From the NCBI GenBank assembly GCA_934149245.1, contig CAKPER010000040.1:1-9647 (forward strand): 9,647 nt of DNA, written 5' to 3'. The notes beneath the pieces are model-generated. The model made no database searches. It saw nothing but the letters and a program-made list of their open reading frames with translations, and was not told the DNA's origin. Positions within the stretch are counted from its first letter, which is position 1; each line of letters begins with the position of its first letter. Made by a program: the position numbers and the translations under genes. Below, piece after piece: positions 5,115 to 9,647 of the stretch. The stretch is from an uncultured Bacilli bacterium. GTDB taxonomy: Bacteria > Bacillota_I > Bacilli_A > RF39 > UBA660.

Positions 5115-7478
5115 ATGAAGAGATATGAACCAGAATATGATAAAGGACTTACTAGAGAACAAGTTAAAGAGAGAATAGATAATAATTTAGTTAATTATAA
5201 TGATGCTCCACCTACTAAAACAGTAAAACAGATTATAATGAGTAATTTTTTTACTTATTTTAACTTTATAAATCTTGTTTTAGGTGGAGCAATAATGGCT
5301 GCTGGTATATATGGTGGTGAAATATTTGAATCTCTTAAAAATTGTACTTTTATGGGAGTTATAATTTTTAATAGTATTATAAGTATTGTCCAGGAAGTTA
5401 TTAGTAAAAAGACGATTGATAAATTAAGTGTGCTTGCTGCTAGTAAGGTTACTACTATAAGAGATGGTGAGGAAGTAGAGCTTGGTATTGAAGAAATTGT
5501 TTTGGATGATGTTATTAAATTTGAGCTTGGTGATCAAGTTGTTACTGATTCAGTGCTTTTGAATGGAGATGTAGAAGTTAATGAATCTTTTTTAACAGGT
5601 GAGGTTGATCCAATTCCTAAACATGTTGGGGATACAATTTTGTCTGGTTCTTTTATAGTTAGTGGTATGGCTTATGCTAGAGTAGATCATATTGGTAAGG
5701 ATAATTATATTTCTAAAATTAGTAGTGAGGCTAAATATAATAAAAAAGTTAATTCTGTTATTATGAGTTCTTTTGAGAAAATTTTAAAAGTGTTGTCTGT
5801 TGTAATTGTACCAGTTGGAGTAATGTTACTTGTTAATCAATTGAAAGTTACAAATTATGATATTACGGCTTCTATTTTTAATACTGTTGGAGCTTTAATT
5901 GGAATGATTCCAGAAGGTTTATTGCTTCTTACTAGTTCTGTTATGGCTGTTAGTGTTGTTAGATTGGCTAAATATAATGTATTGGTACAACAGTTATATT
6001 GTATTGAAACTTTGGCAAGAGTTGATGTTATATGTTTAGATAAGACAGGAACTATAACAGAGGGAGCTATGGAACTTGTTGATGTTGTTTCTGAAGATTC
6101 ATATACAAGTAATGATGTAGATGAGATATTGTCTAATATTGCCTTTTCTTTTGATAATAGTAATGCAACTTTAGATGCGATTCGTGATAAGTATAAAGAA
6201 AAAGGTAAATGGGAGGTAGATGATAAATTAGAGTTTTCTTCTTCTAGAAAATATTCTGCTGTTAGTTTTCATGATAAGGGAACATATTATTTAGGAGCTC
6301 CAGAATTTGTTTTAAAAGATAAATTTAATGATTATAGAGAAAAAGTAGAAGGATATAGTGATTATAGAGTTTTAGTTTTAGCATATAGTAAGAGTGCAAT
6401 AGATAAAAAAAATACTGATTTGAAGGTTATTGCGTTTTTGTTAATTCAGGATAAGATTAGGAAAGAAGCACCTGATACTTTGAAATATTTTAAAGAACAG
6501 GGTGTTAAAGTAAAAATAATTAGTGGTGATAATTTTGTTACTGTTTGTAATATTGCTAAGAGAGCAGGAATTAGTGATGCTAAGGGAATGGATGCGACTT
6601 TACTTAATGATAATAATATAGAAGAGTCTTTAGAAAAGTATGATGTTTTTGGAAGAGTTACACCAGAACAAAAGAAGAAGATAGTTGAAACATTACAAAA
6701 AAATGGTCATACGGTTGCTATGACAGGTGATGGTGTTAATGATGTTCTTGCTTTAAAGAAATCTGATTGTAGTATTGCTATGGCAAGTGGTAGTGATGCT
6801 GCTAAGAATGTTAGTCAGTTAGTGCTTTTGGATTCTAATTTTGCTTCTATGCCTAAAGTTGTTGCTGAGGGAAGAAGAACTATAAATAATGTAGAAAGAT
6901 CGGCGTCTTTGTTACTTATAAAAACTATTTTTACAGCAATATTAGTTGTTATTTGTATTTTTATGAAAAGTGAGTACTTTTATTTGCCGATTCATCTTAG
7001 TTTGATTACTGCTTGTACTATTAGTGTACCGTCATTTATATTAGCATTAGAGCCTAATCATGAGAGAGTAAAAGGAAATTTTATGCTTAAAGTTATAAGT
7101 AAAAGTTTTCCGCCTGCTTTGACAGTTGTATTTAATGTTGTAATGATTGTTTTATATAAAAATCATTTTGCTATAAGTGAGAATATTACATCTACTTTAA
7201 TTGTTATGATGACTGCTACTACTGGTTTTATATTTTTATATAGAATATGTAGACCATTTAATTTACTTAGAGGGACTTTGTTTGTAAGTTTAGTTGGTGT
7301 GTTTGTGTATATGATTTTATATCATTTTACTTTCTTTGATTTAAGCAAAATAAATTCTGGTACTATGCTTTTATATGTTGTATTTGCAATATGTAGTGTT
7401 TATATATTTGATAAATTGAATTTACTTGTTGGTCTGATATTGGATAAATTTGACAAAAGTAGTGTAAGAGATAAATAG
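5115..7478 (+). CDS. P-type cation-transporting ATPase, CtpE/CaxP-like (probable Ca2+ exporter)
   Basis: This membrane pump is driven by ATP through an aspartyl-phosphate. Motifs in the 787-residue chain, in order, are TGE of the actuator domain (161-163), the ion-site PEGL in the fourth membrane helix (266-269), the phosphorylation site DKTGT with Asp309, and the hinge motif TGDGVND (537-543). Two membrane segments precede the actuator domain; a C-terminal hydrophobic region (about 595-775) holds about six more. The N-terminal GLTREQV and the QLYCIETLARVDVICLDKTG context resemble CtpE of Mycobacterium and CaxP of Streptococcus, known as calcium exporters; the substrate here is inferred. No heavy-metal CPC motif or metal-binding domain is seen. 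GGTGAT (5105-5110), four bases before the ATG, decides for 5115 over 5100. An SDR gene follows after 41 bases, perhaps co-transcribed. Confidence 0.9.
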   Translation: MKRYEPEYDKGLTREQVKERIDNNLVNYNDAPPTKTVKQIIMSNFFTYFNFINLVLGGAIMAAGIYGGEIFESLKNCTFMGVIIFNSIISIVQEVISKKTIDKLSVLAASKVTTIRDGEEVELGIEEIVLDDVIKFELGDQVVTDSVLLNGDVEVNESFLTGEVDPIPKHVGDTILSGSFIVSGMAYARVDHIGKDNYISKISSEAKYNKKVNSVIMSSFEKILKVLSVVIVPVGVMLLVNQLKVTNYDITASIFNTVGALIGMIPEGLLLLTSSVMAVSVVRLAKYNVLVQQLYCIETLARVDVICLDKTGTITEGAMELVDVVSEDSYTSNDVDEILSNIAFSFDNSNATLDAIRDKYKEKGKWEVDDKLEFSSSRKYSAVSFHDKGTYYLGAPEFVLKDKFNDYREKVEGYSDYRVLVLAYSKSAIDKKNTDLKVIAFLLIQDKIRKEAPDTLKYFKEQGVKVKIISGDNFVTVCNIAKRAGISDAKGMDATLLNDNNIEESLEKYDVFGRVTPEQKKKIVETLQKNGHTVAMTGDGVNDVLALKKSDCSIAMASGSDAAKNVSQLVLLDSNFASMPKVVAEGRRTINNVERSASLLLIKTIFTAILVVICIFMKSEYFYLPIHLSLITACTISVPSFILALEPNHERVKGNFMLKVISKSFPPALTVVFNVVMIVLYKNHFAISENITSTLIVMMTATTGFIFLYRICRPFNLLRGTLFVSLVGVFVYMILYHFTFFDLSKINSGTMLLYVVFAICSVYIFDKLNLLVGLILDKFDKSSVRDK

Positions 7479-7519
7479 TTTTTTAGATAAGTTATGATAA
7501 AAATGAAAATGGAGGAGAG

Positions 7520-8263
7520 ATGAAAGCTTTAATTACTGGAGCTAGTAGTGGTATAGGATACAGTATGGCTAAATATTTGGATAGTTTAGGATACGATCTT
7601 GTATTGGTTGCTAGAAATAAGGATAAACTTGAGAGTATTAGTAAAACGTTAAAAAATAATGTTCAGATTATGTGTATGGATTTGACTATTACAGATAATT
7701 GTATAGAATTATATAATAATGTAAAGAATGTAGACTTACTTATAAATAATGCTGGATTTGGATTATTTGGCGAATTTAATGATACAAATTTGGAAAAAGA
7801 ATTAGAAATGATTGATTTGAATATCAAAGCTTTGCATATTTTGACTAAGTTGTATTTGAAAGATATGATAGATAGAGATAAAGGTAATATTTTAAATGTT
7901 GCTAGTATAGCTGGTTTTATGCCGGGACCACTACTTGATACTTATTATGCAACAAAAGGTTATGTTGTTAGGTTGAGTCAAGGGATTAGAGAAGAATTAA
8001 GAAGAAAGAAGTCTAATGTTAGGATTAGTATTTTATGTCCAGGTCCTGTTGAGACTAATTTTGATAATGTTGCAGGTGTTAAGTTTAGTTTAAAAGGAAT
8101 GAATAGTGATTATGTTGCTAAATATGCGATTGATAAGATGATTAAGGGGAAGTTTATAATTATTCCTGGATTTAGTATAAAATGTTTGAAGTTTGTTTCT
8201 AAGATTGTTCCGGATTGTTTATTAGTGAGATTTGTTTTTAGGGCTCAGAAGAAGAAATGTTGA
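7520..8263 (+). CDS. Classical short-chain dehydrogenase/reductase (SDR), DltE/YqjQ-like
   Basis: This is a cytoplasmic NAD(P)-dependent oxidoreductase of unknown substrate. The 247-residue chain has the cofactor motif TGASSGIG (6-13), NNAG (76-79) and the active-site tetrad Asn101, Ser129, Tyr142 and Lys146 (YYATK). PGPVET (174-179) completes the classical SDR pattern. Arg32 after the second strand favours NADPH over NADH. The C-terminus (about 215-247) is basic and partly hydrophobic and ends RAQKKKC, as in DltE/YqjQ-like members that may sit near the membrane; this last point is inference. A strong GGAGG (7511-7515) precedes the ATG. It lies 41 bases after the ATPase stop, probably in the same transcript, and is followed by a long terminator hairpin. 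It ends with TGA. Confidence 0.93.
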   Translation: MKALITGASSGIGYSMAKYLDSLGYDLVLVARNKDKLESISKTLKNNVQIMCMDLTITDNCIELYNNVKNVDLLINNAGFGLFGEFNDTNLEKELEMIDLNIKALHILTKLYLKDMIDRDKGNILNVASIAGFMPGPLLDTYYATKGYVVRLSQGIREELRRKKSNVRISILCPGPVETNFDNVAGVKFSLKGMNSDYVAKYAIDKMIKGKFIIIPGFSIKCLKFVSKIVPDCLLVRFVFRAQKKKC

Positions 8264-8271
8264 AGAATAAT

Positions 8272-8329
8272 AAAAAGAATTATGTATTTATAGGACTTGT
8301 AAATTCTATGGTTATACGTAATTCTTTTT
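8272..8329. terminator. Bidirectional terminator between SDR and the M15 peptidase gene
   Basis: A 16-bp stem pairs 8272-8287 with 8314-8329 (AAAAAGAATTATGTAT with its near-exact inverse, one T-G wobble). An inner ATAG/CTAT helix (8290-8293 with 8306-8309) closes a 12-base loop. A-runs and T-runs flank the stem on both strands, so it can end both convergent transcripts. The M15 gene's stop codon begins at 8336, only a few bases beyond. Confidence 0.87.
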
Positions 8330-8333
8330 TGTA

Positions 8334-9647
8334 TTATTCCCAAGTATCAGCATATTCTTTAGGGGTAGTATATAGTTTTCTAATAGAATCGGCATTTTTT
8401 AATTGAAAGTGTGGCGGATCTTCAAATTGCCAATTTCCACCCCAGTCTAATCCAACTTTCTCTCCAATTTCACCAACTTTTTTTTCGAGATTTTCGTTTA
8501 AATTGTCGTTATCAATTATATTTCCATTTTGGTCATATATTTTTACATCAAATGCTGTTCCCCATTGGTGATTTGATGTATAATCATACCCTGTAGCATT
8601 AGTTACAGTACTAATTAATTTTTTAATTCCATCTTGTTCTTTGATATTGAAAATTTCTCTAACCTTTTCACTTTCTTGACTAGTATCTAACATTTCTCTT
8701 ATGATTTTAATATCTTTTTCGGATATACTTGTTTTGTTTGCAATTTCAGTTATTGATTTGTTATCTTTTAAGTCTTTTGAAATATTTTCTATTGTTTCTG
8801 TATTTTGGTTAAAACAATTTGCTATATTTTCTGTAGTAGTATCTTTTATTTCCATATAATATATTTTTCTAAAAGTTTCTTCGTTAACTTTTAATTTTTT
8901 ACTTAATGTTGCGAAATTTATTTCGTTGCCGTTATTAATTTCGTTGTTAATTTCATTAATAATTTTTTTTGCTGTAAGTTTGTCTGTATCAGTTAAATTA
9001 GCTATAACTTCTGCTTTTAACATGCATTTTAGTTCAATTATTGTATTTTTATCAATTTTAGTTGCTGTTGATATATAATCAATATCGTTTCCTTCTATTA
9101 TTAAATTTTTAATTTGATTTATTGTGTCATTACTTATACCTGTTAATGTTGACATTTCTGAAGTAGTTGTGCCACCATTTTTTAAGTAGTCTATTAAATA
9201 TATGTCGTTTTTATGTATGTTTAATTTTTTGGATATTTCATCGTAATTAGTTTCGTTGTCAATCATATCTCTTACTTGTATGATTGTTTCTTTGCTGATA
9301 TTTAATATTTCACTGGATTCCTGAGCACATTTTTTTTTGCCTAACATTTCTTTTATTATTTTTATTTTGTTTATTTCTTCTTTGGTTAGTTCGTTGCCGT
9401 TTTGATCTTTTGTTCTTCCTATGGCATATAAATCATCTTGTTCTTGTTCTCCTCTTGTTGAATATGCTACTTCTACTTTTATACCTTCTTCTTTGCATTT
9501 TTTTATTAATTTTTGTTTTTTTTCTTCTAGTTCAGGTGACATCTTATTTAGCTTTATTTTACCGTTTTGGCTAATCGTATAATTGTCTGATTTTGTATTA
9601 TCATTTGAAAAATCTAACTCTTCTATATTGGAATTATTTTTTTTATT
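8334..9647 (-). CDS. M15-family (VanY/CwlK-like) peptidase interrupted by a 27-residue-repeat insertion; 5' end outside window
   Basis: M15 enzymes are zinc peptidases that cut peptidoglycan peptides (D,D-carboxypeptidase or L-Ala-D-Glu endopeptidase). Counting from the Met at 9542, the first half of the domain is at 1-52, with STRGEQEQ (28-35) and LYAIGRT (38-44), the usual substrate-side Arg/Gln and GRT motifs. The second half is at about 312-402. HQWGTAFD supplies His325 and Asp332, and DPPHF supplies His378 with Asp375 or Glu374 as the likely base. Residues 54-311 between them are a repeat array where the family normally has a short loop. The frame is open for 35 more codons to the window edge (Asn/Ser/Asp-rich, then ISQNGKIKLNKMSPEL). 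The ATG at 9542 has no ribosome binding site and falls inside the domain's first conserved segment, so translation probably starts further right. Family is confident; which bond is cut and cellular location are not. Confidence 0.85.
   Translation of the reverse strand, partial: NKKNNSNIEELDFSNDNTKSDNYTISQNGKIKLNKMSPELEEKKQKLIKKCKEEGIKVEVAYSTRGEQEQDDLYAIGRTKDQNGNELTKEEINKIKIIKEMLGKKKCAQESSEILNISKETIIQVRDMIDNETNYDEISKKLNIHKNDIYLIDYLKNGGTTTSEMSTLTGISNDTINQIKNLIIEGNDIDYISTATKIDKNTIIELKCMLKAEVIANLTDTDKLTAKKIINEINNEINNGNEINFATLSKKLKVNEETFRKIYYMEIKDTTTENIANCFNQNTETIENISKDLKDNKSITEIANKTSISEKDIKIIREMLDTSQESEKVREIFNIKEQDGIKKLISTVTNATGYDYTSNHQWGTAFDVKIYDQNGNIIDNDNLNENLEKKVGEIGEKVGLDWGGNWQFEDPPHFQLKNADSIRKLYTTPKEYADTWE
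8619..9353 (-). repeat. Nine tandem 27-residue HTH-like protein repeats inside the M15 domain
   Basis: Units begin at residues 64, 91, 118, 145, 172, 201, 228, 255 and 282 (counted from Met at 9542). Every step is exactly 27 except 172 to 201, which is 29. The shared pattern is Met/Leu at position 3-4, Ile/Leu at 13, a hydrophobic residue near 17-19, Thr or Asp at 23, Ile/Phe at 24 and Ile/Leu/Val at 27. Examples are NYDEISKKLNIHKNDI and SITEIANKTSISEKDI. Each unit looks like helix, then helix-turn-helix (EIA..x.xIS..TI). The repeats are diverged in protein sequence, so this is an old array rather than a recent DNA duplication. The fifth unit is the most degenerate. Confidence 0.82.

Noticed and set aside
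7450..7477. Possible SDR promoter: perfect TTGACA (7450-7455) inside the end of the ATPase gene
   Set aside because: At 16-17 bp spacing the -10 would be TAAATA or AAATAG, a poor match. The better TATGAT (7493-7498) is too far away. Co-transcription with the ATPase is simpler.
2318..8263. Reassigned genetic code (TGA as Trp), considered because of the extreme AT content
   Set aside because: TGA ends the 164-residue minus-strand gene, in a tight ATGA overlap, and the SDR gene. Tryptophans at conserved sites are TGG, and no conserved gene has an in-frame TGA.
8411..8596. Plus-strand 61-residue frame opposite the M15 gene
   Set aside because: It overlaps the conserved zinc-site region of the M15 peptidase on the other strand and has no ribosome binding site.
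8619..9353. DNA-level tandem repeat or CRISPR array in the M15 gene
   Set aside because: The 81-base periodicity is visible only at protein level; no identical DNA repeats or spacer pattern occur, and the frame is intact throughout.

Overview
This window is a very AT-rich stretch of bacterial chromosome, estimated by eye at under 30% G+C. It has low-GC Gram-positive (Firmicutes/Bacilli-like) features: CCA-encoding tRNA genes, a T-box leader before thrS, a prfA-prmC pair, GGAGG/GGTGAT ribosome binding sites and TATAAT/TAAAAT promoters. The genes read cleanly in the standard bacterial code: Trp is TGG, and TGA ends two genes. The peptidoglycan-peptidase-like gene suggests a walled organism rather than a true mollicute. 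My best guess is an AT-rich, possibly gut-associated Bacilli/Erysipelotrichia-type lineage; this is inferred from style, not a match.

Layout, left to right. (1) 1-337: three tRNA genes, Lys(CTT, lacking its first two bases), Ile(GAT) and Glu(TTC). A consensus promoter lies between Lys and Ile, and a small terminator follows Glu. (2) 345-2342: a threonine T-box riboswitch with its attenuator, then thrS, whose product lacks the usual N-terminal TGS domain, then a 12-bp bidirectional terminator. (3) 2318-3132, minus strand: an unrecognised two-gene operon with an ATGA overlap, encoding a membrane-anchored or secreted protein and a small multi-spanning membrane protein. (4) 3203-5066: an extended -10 promoter driving prfA (RF1) and prmC, the methyltransferase that modifies the release-factor GGQ glutamine. 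(5) 5087-8263: a P-type cation ATPase of the CtpE/CaxP (calcium-export) kind, followed by a classical short-chain dehydrogenase. (6) 8272-8329: a long bidirectional terminator hairpin between convergent genes. (7) 8334-9647, minus strand: an M15 (VanY/CwlK-like) peptidase gene running off the right edge.

Most of the window is housekeeping translation machinery: threonyl-tRNA supply and its feedback control, translation termination, and release-factor modification. The unusual object is the right-end gene. Its M15 peptidase fold is interrupted, between the substrate-binding Arg/Gln motif and the zinc-binding HxxxxxxD motif, by about 255 residues. This insertion consists of nine helix-turn-helix-like units at an almost exact 27-residue period. 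The reading frame stays open to the window edge, so the 402-residue product starting at 9542 is probably only part of the protein. This repeat-in-protease architecture is the best candidate here for something undescribed. The minus-strand membrane pair between thrS and prfA is second.
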